Assembly: GCA_002482005.1 (NCBI GenBank)
Contig: DLFD01000072.1
Coordinates: 1 to 29,513, forward strand
Direction of reading: 5' to 3'
Length of the DNA: 29,513 nt
DNA from: Lachnospiraceae bacterium UBA7729
GTDB taxonomy: Bacteria; Bacillota; Clostridia; Lachnospirales; Lachnospiraceae
Positions 22,061 through 29,513 of this stretch are shown one piece after another; the first letter of the stretch is position 1, and each line of letters opens with the position of its first letter. The position numbers and the translations under genes were made by a program. The notes beneath the pieces were generated by a model. That model worked only from the letters and a program-made list of their open reading frames with translations, was not told where the DNA came from and searched no databases.

Positions 22061-25000
22061 ATGGATAAGAATGCAATCAAGAAATATGCAGTCTGGGCAA
22101 GGCGTGAGCTGATCGAGCGTGTCTCCCAGCGTGCCATGATATATGGAATCACCGCGAAGGATGCCGGTGACCCGAATGCCGAGAGCGTGAACGGCCATCT
22201 GCTGTCGCAGGCCGAGAAACGGCAGCGTCAGGCGCTGATCCGCAACATTAAGACTAAGGGCTACGAGCAGGTCATGGAAGAAGTGGCCTACACGTGGTTT
22301 AACCGTTTTGCCGCTCTGCGCTTCATGGAGGTCAATGGCTATCTGCCCTCCCACATCCGCGTGTTCACCAATGACGCCGGGGAGTTCAAGCCGCAGATTC
22401 TTGCCGAGGCCATCCATCTGGAGCTGGACGGTCTGGACATGAACAAGGTCTATGAACTGGAAAGCGCCAACAAGAGCGAGGAGCTGTTCAAGTATCTGCT
22501 GATCGTTCAGTGCAATGCTCTGAACAGCATCCTGCCGGGAATGTTCCAGCGGATCGAGGACTACACCGAGCTGCTGCTACCGGATTACCTGCTGCGTGAG
22601 GGAAGCGTGATCGAGCAGATGGTTACCACCATCCCGGAGGAGGATTGGACCGATCAGGTACAGATCATCGGCTGGCTGTATCAGTATTACAACACCGAGC
22701 CGAAGGACAAGGTCTTTGCTGACCTGAAGAAGAACATCAAGATCACAAAAGAAACTATCCCTGCAGCGACACAACAATTCACGCCGGACTGGATTGTCCA
22801 TTACATGGTCGAGAACAGTCTCGGTCGCCTGTGGTTGGAGGGCCATCCCAACGATACCCTGAAATCTGAATGGAAGTATTATCTGGACGAGGCTGAGCAA
22901 GAGCCAGAGGTGCAGGCACAGCTTGCTGCCATCCGGAAGGAATATGCTACCCTGAAACCGGAAGAGATCCGTGTTATAGATCCCTGCATGGGTTCGGGCC
23001 ATATACTTTGTGTTCTCTTTGATGTACTTGTCCGTATTTATGAGGACTACGGATATACCGCACGTGAAGCAGCTGTCAAGATCGTGGAGAACAACCTGTG
23101 GGGGCTGGATATCGACGATCGTGCTGCCCAGTTGTCCTACTTTGCCGTAATGATGAAGGCACGTCAGTATGACCGACGCTTCTTCACCCGGAAAGTTCAG
23201 CCGCATGTGTATGCAATTCATGAAACAACAGCTTTGCGTGACGATTATGTTCATGCGAAAGACGGGTTCCGAATTTCTGCTGATAACAGAGAAACGTTGG
23301 ATTACTTGATAAACGCTTTTGTTGATGCAAAAGAGTATGGATCAATAATCCAACTGGAACCCCGAGATTATCTTGGGCTGCAAGAGGACTGGGATAATTC
23401 TGAACGTAATAAAGAAACGGACACATTCAACCTCTGGTATTCAATTGTTGCAACGGAGGTTCCTCAATTAATCGAGCAGGCCATAGCGTTGACGCAAACA
23501 TACGATGTGGTTGTTACCAACCCTCCCTATATGGGAATGAGTGGGATGGGGCCAAAACTCTTTAGTTATGTTAAGGATTTTTATCCAGAGACCAAATCAG
23601 ATATGAGCACGGTCTTTATGGAAAAAACCATATCTATGTGCTCTGCTAATGGTTTTATGGCGATGATAAACATACCTGTCTGGATGTTTATTGCAAGTTA
23701 TGAGAAGCTTCGCCATATGATTGTAGATACAACAACATTGGTGCAAATGGTTCATTTCGGTAGAGGTGTTTTTGGCTCTGACTTTGGAACGACATCTTTT
23801 GTTGTTTGTAAAAACCATGTAGAAAACTACCTTGGGACATACCGTAAGCTTTTCGAGAAGCAAGGTGCGGTTGATTCTGTCGAGACAAAGGAAAAGTGGT
23901 TTGTTGAGAATAAAGGAGCTTTTTGCGCAAAACAAGCAAGCTATAGGAACATCCCCGGATGGCCAATTGCTTACTGGGTTAGTGACCGCTTCATATCAAA
24001 TTTCTCAAGAGGCCGGATTTCAGATGTGTTCTATTCAGGTGGAAGAAATAAAACCCACGGGAATGAGAAGTACACCAGAATGTGGTGGGAAGTCAGTGAT
24101 TATGGTCGGTGGCAATTATATGTAAAGGGTGGAGATTTTCGTAGATGGTACGGGAACCATGAAGTGGTTGTCGATTGGTCTGATGAGGCTAAAAATGAAT
24201 ATGCATCTCACGGCGGATTGTATAATCAGGATTTTGCGGGTAAGACAGGAATATGCTGGACATTGATTACATCCGCAAAAACAGCCTTCAGAGTCAAGGT
24301 TCCTGAAGCACATTATGATTCGGGAGCTCCAACCATTTTCAACGATGATTTTATGTTGGATTATTGCACACTGGGCTTCCTAAACACTAATGTTGCTACA
24401 GAGTATCTTCAGTTGCTCAATCCTACCATTAATATGGGCAACACGTATGTGTTATCACTGCCTCGATTGGATGTTGGCGAATATAAGCTTAAAGTGGAAT
24501 CCCTTGTCAAAGAGAATATAGACATATCTAAAGCAGAGTGGGATTCATACGAGTTGTCTTTGAACTTCGAATGCCATCCTTTAGTAAGAGCTGCAAAAGC
24601 ACATGCTCTTATCAGAGAGGCTTTTTCTGAGTGGGAAGCGAACACTTCTCAGTGGTTTCACCAGATTCAAAGAAACGAGAATGAGTTGAATGCTATCTTC
24701 GTTGCAGTTTATGGCCTTGATGGAGAGGTTTCACCAGTGGTTCCTGACCGCGATATAGCAATAAGGAAGGCTGACCTACAGAGAGACATTAAGAGTCTCA
24801 TTTCCTATGCAGTTGGCTGTATGTTTGGACGTTATTCGCTTGACAGCTTTGGCTTAGCGTATGTTGGTGGAGACTGGAATCCTTCACATTACACAAAGTA
24901 TCATGCGGACAAGGATGCCATTATCCCGATCTGTGACGATGAATACTTTGAGGATGATATCGTTGGTCGCTTTGTAAAATTTGTAGAGGTGGTCTATGGA

Positions 25001-25486
25001 AAACAGACGCTTGAAGAAAACCTGCGTTACATCGCAGATGCTCTCGGCGGTAAAGGATCGTCACGCGATGTGATCCGCAACTACTTCATCAATGACTTCT
25101 ACGCGGATCACCTAAAGATGTACCAGAAACGTCCGATCTACTGGCTCTTCGACAGCGGTAAGAAGAATGGCTTCAAGTGCCTGATCTACATGCACCGTTA
25201 TCAGCCGGATACTATTGCCCGTATTCGCACGGACTATGTCCATGAGCAGCAGTCCCGGTATCGCACAGCCATCGCCGATCTGGAGCAGCGCATCAACGGC
25301 GCTTCCACTTCTGAGCGTGTGAAGCTGTCCAAGCAGCTGGCCACGTTGCAGGCGCAGGCCGAGGAAATCCGGGTCTACGAAGAAAAAATCCATCACCTTG
25401 CCGACCAAATGATCAAGATCGACTTGGATGATGGCGTGAAGCACAACTACGAAATCTTTAAGGATGTGCTGGCAAAGATAAAGTGA
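22061..25486 (+). CDS. pglX: BREX adenine-specific DNA methyltransferase PglX
   Basis: N6-adenine methyltransferase that marks host DNA and supplies target recognition for BREX exclusion. The 1141-residue product has SAM motif I DPCMGSGH at 307-314 and catalytic motif NPPY at 487-490. A C-terminal coiled-coil-like segment follows (DLEQRINGASTSERVKLSKQL... near 1080-1115). The start at 22061 has GGAGG at 22051-22055; a longer reading from 22025 overlaps brxC and has no ribosome site. The middle part, about 23210-25010, is clearly AT-richer than both ends (22 of 60 G+C at 23641-23700) and contains NPPY and the probable target-recognition region. This suggests replacement by recombination, which would change the methylated site. 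No frameshift is seen. Confidence 0.93.
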   Translation: MDKNAIKKYAVWARRELIERVSQRAMIYGITAKDAGDPNAESVNGHLLSQAEKRQRQALIRNIKTKGYEQVMEEVAYTWFNRFAALRFMEVNGYLPSHIRVFTNDAGEFKPQILAEAIHLELDGLDMNKVYELESANKSEELFKYLLIVQCNALNSILPGMFQRIEDYTELLLPDYLLREGSVIEQMVTTIPEEDWTDQVQIIGWLYQYYNTEPKDKVFADLKKNIKITKETIPAATQQFTPDWIVHYMVENSLGRLWLEGHPNDTLKSEWKYYLDEAEQEPEVQAQLAAIRKEYATLKPEEIRVIDPCMGSGHILCVLFDVLVRIYEDYGYTAREAAVKIVENNLWGLDIDDRAAQLSYFAVMMKARQYDRRFFTRKVQPHVYAIHETTALRDDYVHAKDGFRISADNRETLDYLINAFVDAKEYGSIIQLEPRDYLGLQEDWDNSERNKETDTFNLWYSIVATEVPQLIEQAIALTQTYDVVVTNPPYMGMSGMGPKLFSYVKDFYPETKSDMSTVFMEKTISMCSANGFMAMINIPVWMFIASYEKLRHMIVDTTTLVQMVHFGRGVFGSDFGTTSFVVCKNHVENYLGTYRKLFEKQGAVDSVETKEKWFVENKGAFCAKQASYRNIPGWPIAYWVSDRFISNFSRGRISDVFYSGGRNKTHGNEKYTRMWWEVSDYGRWQLYVKGGDFRRWYGNHEVVVDWSDEAKNEYASHGGLYNQDFAGKTGICWTLITSAKTAFRVKVPEAHYDSGAPTIFNDDFMLDYCTLGFLNTNVATEYLQLLNPTINMGNTYVLSLPRLDVGEYKLKVESLVKENIDISKAEWDSYELSLNFECHPLVRAAKAHALIREAFSEWEANTSQWFHQIQRNENELNAIFVAVYGLDGEVSPVVPDRDIAIRKADLQRDIKSLISYAVGCMFGRYSLDSFGLAYVGGDWNPSHYTKYHADKDAIIPICDDEYFEDDIVGRFVKFVEVVYGKQTLEENLRYIADALGGKGSSRDVIRNYFINDFYADHLKMYQKRPIYWLFDSGKKNGFKCLIYMHRYQPDTIARIRTDYVHEQQSRYRTAIADLEQRINGASTSERVKLSKQLATLQAQAEEIRVYEEKIHHLADQMIKIDLDDGVKHNYEIFKDVLAKIK

Positions 25487-25495
25487 GAGGTTGCT

Positions 25496-26179
25496 GTGGA
25501 AGTGAAAAAGATAGAAGTTAAAGGGACTCCCTTGATTAAATTTCAAAACGCAGATCGGATTCTATCTTTGCAACGCGGCAAGCTCTATGCAAAGACCCTG
25601 AAGTACTATCGGGACCTTGAGCAAGAAACTGGTGACGCAGACATCGGGGATGAGTTTGAAGCGATGTTGCATGTTAACGAAGGCTATATTCATATTCCTG
25701 AGACTGGAGAAACGATTAAATTGAGCGACGAATTGATAGCGACAGGTAATTCCGAAGATTTTGTATTCTGTATGTTCGGAATATATCCATCAGTGCAGTC
25801 GTTCCAGTTTACTGAGGAGCAGAGAGTTAAAATGCTTTCTTTCGGAGATACAGCGTTGCTTATCCAAGATAGTGAAGAGTTTATTCGACGCGTCATCAGT
25901 ACTGCTAAGGACAAGGGATATGAAGCACATTTTGGCGCAGCCCAGTATTATGATCCATCTATTGACGGTGGAAATCTGATCATTTCTTTACTACAGGGCA
26001 TGTGGAATATTGCTTATTGGAAAAGGAATAGATACGCCTATCAGCAAGAAGGAAGATTTGTGTTCACTCCCGGAAACGGAGAAGACCATATTGAGCTGGA
26101 CATTGGTGATATTAGCGATATTTCTACAGTATTACCATCAGAACAGGTTTTAAAAGCCGTGGTTGAAAAGCATGGTTAG
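25496..26179 (+). CDS. Unknown accessory protein between pglX and pglZ (DUF2971-like outline)
   Basis: A 227-residue soluble protein starting at GTG with GAGAGG at 25485-25490 five bases upstream. It sits nine bases after pglX and 15 bases before pglZ, so it is co-transcribed. It is not a BREX core gene. The order of short blocks resembles DUF2971-type proteins: RGKLYAKTLKYYRDLE, IGDEFEA, a FVFCMFGI strand, GDTALLIQDSEEFIRR, a GAAQYYDP strand, and KRNRYAYQQEGRFVF near 190-204, close to the K...Y..E.R ending of that group. This is an eye-level comparison and I do not assert homology. AT-rich composition differs from the pglZ gene, which suggests later insertion. A toxin-like, anti-phage or modulatory role is possible. 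Confidence 0.7.
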   Translation: MEVKKIEVKGTPLIKFQNADRILSLQRGKLYAKTLKYYRDLEQETGDADIGDEFEAMLHVNEGYIHIPETGETIKLSDELIATGNSEDFVFCMFGIYPSVQSFQFTEEQRVKMLSFGDTALLIQDSEEFIRRVISTAKDKGYEAHFGAAQYYDPSIDGGNLIISLLQGMWNIAYWKRNRYAYQQEGRFVFTPGNGEDHIELDIGDISDISTVLPSEQVLKAVVEKHG

Positions 26180-26194
26180 GAGGAGGCTGCAAAT

Positions 26195-28792
26195 ATGGAT
26201 TCAGAAAAAATCATACAGGACTTGAATCGACGGTTTGCGGCACCGCTGCCGGAGTTCTACAAGCGCCGAATCGTCGTCTGGATCGACGAGGATCAGGAGT
26301 TCGTGGACAAGTTGGACGAGATTACGGTCAACGGGGCCAAGGTGGTCGCGCTCACTGGGACCAACAACTTCTATGTGAAGAAGCTGCTGGCCGTGGACGA
26401 TCCCACCAGCAACTATCTGGTATATCGGCCTTTCGCTTACGAGTCCGACGAGGATAACTGGCTGCTGGACGTGGAGCTGTACGGAGAAGAATTCCGTGCC
26501 GATCTTGTCTCCATGTGGATGGACGAGATGGGCATTCCGCAGACGCCTGCGCTCCGGCGTGGCTTCAAGCAGTACCGGAAGTTCTTTAATGCGCAGGCCA
26601 GACGGAACAAGGTGTCCGCACAGCCGGTCACTCCTGCCACGCCTGCCCAGCTGCAGATGGCTATTATGGCGGCGCTGGCAGGTCTGAAGGATGCCAAGCC
26701 GAACTCCATCATCAAGGCTGTGTTACAGGGCGGCCTTCAGAAGGACAACAACGCCGTTTATCAGGAGTTCGTGAACTACGGCATCAACGAGGCTTTCTGG
26801 CGCATGGTGGCGCAGGGCACCGGATACCAAGATATGGATTCCGATCTCGCGCAGCTGGCCACGCATATTCTGCTGACGGCTTCTACCCGGACGATGCGTC
26901 AGGAATTCCTTGCGGGATTACAGATGTTCATCTCCTCCGCGCATCAGGCGTATTGCTACGATTTCGTGTCCGACTGGATGCACAGTGAGGACGCAGGGGA
27001 CATCTATGCCATCGCCGAGCACGTGGAAGGTGAGCTGAAGCTGCCCCAGCGGTTCATGAAGCTGCAGGTGGCCGATCTGGTGGAGACCGAGGTCTTCCCG
27101 TGCGTCAACGAGGTCATCCTCGTGAAGTTGATGACCGAGATCAGCGACCATATCATCGACGTGGACACAATCACCCAGACCGTGGAGAAGCGCCGTACAT
27201 GCGTCTGGTACGACGATGTGAAGAACTATTATGAAGGCATCCTGCAGGTAGCGAAGATGCAGGCCTTCTTCAAGGAGCACTCCGCTGGGTTCCATACCGT
27301 GGAGCCCGCGAAAGTGTGGAAGGAATACACTACGGAATATTACATCATGGACACCTACTACCGAGAGTTCCATAAGAGCTATTCCGAGAGCCTGAAAAAT
27401 TACCACGAGGAGCTGTCCGACCTGTTCACCCACGTGATGGAGAAGGTCGAAGGGCTCTATACTACCTGGTTCCTCGGCCAGCTTGGCAACAACTGGTCGG
27501 ATGCCTGCGCAGACAATTTGCGTGAGTATGGCCGGGTGCTGGAAGTGCCGCAGCAGACGGATTTCTATCGCCAGAAAGTGGCGGCTTCCGACAGCAAGGT
27601 GTATGTGATTATCTCCGATGCCTTACGGTATGAAGTGGCGGCTACTCTCGCAGAGCAGCTGCAGCGGGAGACGCAGGCCAAGGTGGACCTGAAGTCCATG
27701 CAGGCAGTGTTTCCGACCATTACGAAGTTTGGTATGGCCGCGCTGCTGCCGCACAAAGCACTTTCCGTTGAACTTCGGACCGGTAAAACTGATCGACTGG
27801 CGGTACTGGCGGATGGACAATCCACGGAGGCCAATAATCGCGATAAGCTCCTGAAGGCAGCAGACAAAGCCAGTGTAGCCCTCAAGTATAAGGACATCAT
27901 TGGTATGAAGCGTGTCGACCGGCAGGCGCTCATCAAGGGCATGAACGTGGTCTACATCTACCACGATACTATCGATGAGGCCGGTCATCTGGAAAGCTCC
28001 ATCTTCAGCGCCTGTGATACAGCGATTGAGGAGATCAAGAATATGGTCCGCATCATCGCCAATGAATGGGGCGGCGCAAATATCCTGATCACGGCTGACC
28101 ACGGCTTCCTGTATACCTACAGTCCCCTCAATGAGGATGACAAGGTGGACAAGACCGGGTTTATTGACAGGATCGTTGAATATGGGAGGCGCTTTGCCAT
28201 CATGATGAAGGATTCCGATCCGGATTATCTGCAAAAGGTCAAGTTCCTTGAGGGCAACACAGAGTACAGCGGTTTTGCGCCGAGAGAGAATATTCGCATC
28301 AAGATGACCGGAGCCGGTTTGAACTTCGTGCATGGCGGCATCAGCTTGCAGGAGATGGTCGTACCGGTAATCGAGTACCACTTCCTGCGGAACCAGTCGA
28401 AAGAATATAAGAAGAACAAGAGCAAGTACGACACGAAGCCTGTGGAGATCAGCCTGCTTTCTGCCAACCGGAAGATCAGCAACATGATCTTCTCCCTTAA
28501 CTTCTATCAGAAGGACGCCGTGGGCGGCAACCGGGAGGCAGCGACTTATCAGCTTTATTTCACAGACAGCAGTGGAAAGATCATCAGCGATGTCCAGAAG
28601 ATCATTGCGGACAAGACCAGCGACAATGGTCAGGAGCGTACCTTCCGGTGCAGCTTCAATCTGAAATCGCTGAAGTACAGCAATACGGAAACATACTACC
28701 TCGTCATCGCTGATGAGAACGGATTGCAGTTGCAGCGCGAAGAATTCCAGATCGACATTGCATTTGCGGTGGATGAATTTGACTTCTTTTGA
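26195..28792 (+). CDS. pglZ: BREX type 1 PglZ, alkaline-phosphatase-fold protein
   Basis: An 865-residue PglZ of the type 1 BREX form, the hallmark gene of the system. The N-terminal part (RRIVVWIDEDQEFVDKL near 25-41) precedes a helical middle. The PglZ domain has VIISDALRYEVA with the putative metal ligand Asp475. Its second metal motif is ITADHGF with Asp635-His636. A beta-rich C-terminal domain completes it. These residues are those of alkaline phosphatase superfamily enzymes; the BREX substrate is not firmly known. AGGAGG at 26179-26184 supports the ATG at 26195. GC-rich like brxC, so both probably belong to the original BREX operon. Confidence 0.93.
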   Translation: MDSEKIIQDLNRRFAAPLPEFYKRRIVVWIDEDQEFVDKLDEITVNGAKVVALTGTNNFYVKKLLAVDDPTSNYLVYRPFAYESDEDNWLLDVELYGEEFRADLVSMWMDEMGIPQTPALRRGFKQYRKFFNAQARRNKVSAQPVTPATPAQLQMAIMAALAGLKDAKPNSIIKAVLQGGLQKDNNAVYQEFVNYGINEAFWRMVAQGTGYQDMDSDLAQLATHILLTASTRTMRQEFLAGLQMFISSAHQAYCYDFVSDWMHSEDAGDIYAIAEHVEGELKLPQRFMKLQVADLVETEVFPCVNEVILVKLMTEISDHIIDVDTITQTVEKRRTCVWYDDVKNYYEGILQVAKMQAFFKEHSAGFHTVEPAKVWKEYTTEYYIMDTYYREFHKSYSESLKNYHEELSDLFTHVMEKVEGLYTTWFLGQLGNNWSDACADNLREYGRVLEVPQQTDFYRQKVAASDSKVYVIISDALRYEVAATLAEQLQRETQAKVDLKSMQAVFPTITKFGMAALLPHKALSVELRTGKTDRLAVLADGQSTEANNRDKLLKAADKASVALKYKDIIGMKRVDRQALIKGMNVVYIYHDTIDEAGHLESSIFSACDTAIEEIKNMVRIIANEWGGANILITADHGFLYTYSPLNEDDKVDKTGFIDRIVEYGRRFAIMMKDSDPDYLQKVKFLEGNTEYSGFAPRENIRIKMTGAGLNFVHGGISLQEMVVPVIEYHFLRNQSKEYKKNKSKYDTKPVEISLLSANRKISNMIFSLNFYQKDAVGGNREAATYQLYFTDSSGKIISDVQKIIADKTSDNGQERTFRCSFNLKSLKYSNTETYYLVIADENGLQLQREEFQIDIAFAVDEFDFF

Positions 28793-28800
28793 GGATTATT

Positions 28801-29256
28801 ATGAGTGAGCCAATAGGTGTTATATCGATACCGTCAGATGAAGATGGTTTTGTTTTGATGCAATGTCCTTTGTGCGGTGAATTTTTTAAATTGCGCACAG
28901 AAGATATTGAGGCTGAAGATGTAATAGAGATATGGTGTCCTTGCTGTGGGTTAAAGAGTGAGACCTATTTCACTAAGGATGTTATAGAACTGGCTTTAAA
29001 AAAGACAGAGAATTACGCCATGGATAGGATCTATGATGAATTCAAAAAACTAGAAAGAAAGACCCGACACTCAATAGTTTCATTCAAAGCAGGGAAAAAA
29101 CCATCGCATCGAGAAGAATATCCTATTAGAAATGGAATTGAAAACATGGACATAACGCTTTACCCATGTTGCAATCGAAAGGCTAAAACCAAAGCAATGT
29201 ATAAGATCTGTGGAAGTTACTGTCCATTTTGTGGAGTAAGATACGATGAATATTGA
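28801..29256 (+). CDS. Small protein with two zinc ribbons, unknown function
   Basis: A 151-residue protein with two cysteine clusters. The first is CPLC (Cys22, Cys25) with CPCC (Cys46, Cys49); the second is YPCC (Cys123, Cys124) with Cys137 and CPFC (Cys141, Cys144). The spacing suggests an N- and a C-terminal zinc ribbon joined by a charged, helical middle. I chose the ATG at 28801, six bases after GAGG at 28791-28794; a TTG at 28789 would overlap pglZ. It starts eight bases after pglZ and overlaps the next gene by 11 bases. It is AT-rich compared with pglZ. It is not a core BREX gene; zinc ribbons often bind nucleic acid or protein partners, but no function is known. Confidence 0.75.
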   Translation: MSEPIGVISIPSDEDGFVLMQCPLCGEFFKLRTEDIEAEDVIEIWCPCCGLKSETYFTKDVIELALKKTENYAMDRIYDEFKKLERKTRHSIVSFKAGKKPSHREEYPIRNGIENMDITLYPCCNRKAKTKAMYKICGSYCPFCGVRYDEY

Positions 29257-29513
29257 CAAAAAGCAACTGAAAATCATTTCTCTGGAATTTCGAACCATCG
29301 CCAATAGACTGATAAATTGCCATTGGCAGACTGGCATGGACTTGCTTAAAAAATTTATTACATATATCGATACGAATGAGATAATCAGAGATTATATTCA
29401 GAGTTATGTAAATCCAGATGATTTTAAGGATTATAAGTACCAAACTGGTATTGTTTATTCCTCTATGGGAGATTCAAAACAGGAAGAGATATCCTTTACT
29501 TATCAGTTTCTCA
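29246..29513 (+). CDS. Unknown protein, N-terminal part only (cut by window end)
   Basis: An open frame from the ATG at 29246 runs to the end of the window, giving 89 residues without a stop. It overlaps the zinc-ribbon gene by 11 bases, so the two are probably translationally coupled and may act as a pair. The visible part is helical at first (KKQLKIISLEFRTIANRLINCHWQTGMDLLKKFITYID), then a more strand-like stretch (YKYQTGIVYSSMGDS). I do not recognise a family. It is not recognisable as BrxL from this portion, so it looks like another accessory gene before brxL. Confidence 0.65.
   Translation, partial: MNIDKKQLKIISLEFRTIANRLINCHWQTGMDLLKKFITYIDTNEIIRDYIQSYVNPDDFKDYKYQTGIVYSSMGDSKQEEISFTYQFL

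Noticed and set aside
1..29513. CRISPR arrays, tRNA or rRNA genes, insertion sequences
   Set aside because: I saw no spaced repeat series, cloverleaf-like sequence, or transposase with terminal inverted repeats. The TnpV-like protein is not a transposase.

Overview
The window looks like part of an integrative and conjugative element (ICE) of the Tn1549/CTn type from a gut Clostridia (Firmicutes) host. The reasons are the order of transfer genes (topoisomerase III, YodL/DUF4316 protein, giant methylase-helicase, MobC, small membrane protein, relaxase), the Gram-positive style AGGAGG ribosome sites, and the GC-moderate codon use. No integrase, tRNA, rRNA or element end is present, so both ICE boundaries lie outside the window.

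Layout: (1) 1-12244 is a transfer module read left to right, tightly packed with ATGA/GTGA overlaps and closed by a strong intrinsic terminator after the relaxase. It includes a tnpV-like gene nested in another frame inside the giant methylase-helicase gene. (2) 12245-12416 is non-coding and rich in dyads, including a perfect 20-bp palindrome. (3) 12417-15173 is a three-gene CBASS-like anti-phage operon on the minus strand: a CD-NTase-like nucleotidyltransferase, an E2-like protein ending in a SEC-C zinc motif, and an S-4TM membrane effector. Its near-consensus promoter is followed directly by a near-perfect CIRCE operator, the binding site of the heat-shock repressor HrcA. (4) 15348-16841 is a stand-alone, divergently transcribed AAA-family ATPase gene with its own consensus promoter and terminator. 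(5) 16944-29513 is a type 1 BREX operon: XRE regulator, brxA, brxB, brxC, pglX, an extra gene of unknown function, pglZ, a zinc-ribbon gene and a truncated unknown gene. The expected last core gene, brxL, is not in the window and should lie to the right.

The cargo therefore combines a methylation-dependent exclusion system (BREX), a cyclic-nucleotide suicide system (CBASS) and an ATPase that may be a third defence unit, on DNA that can move by conjugation. Cargo between transfer genes and (unseen) recombination genes resembles the place of the vanB operon in Tn1549. Base composition changes several times: the CBASS genes, the ATPase, the middle of pglX and the BREX accessory genes are visibly AT-richer than the ICE backbone and brxC/pglZ, so the island is a mosaic. 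The most notable observation is the CIRCE element on the CBASS promoter, which suggests that an immune operon on a mobile element is controlled by the host's protein-folding stress repressor.
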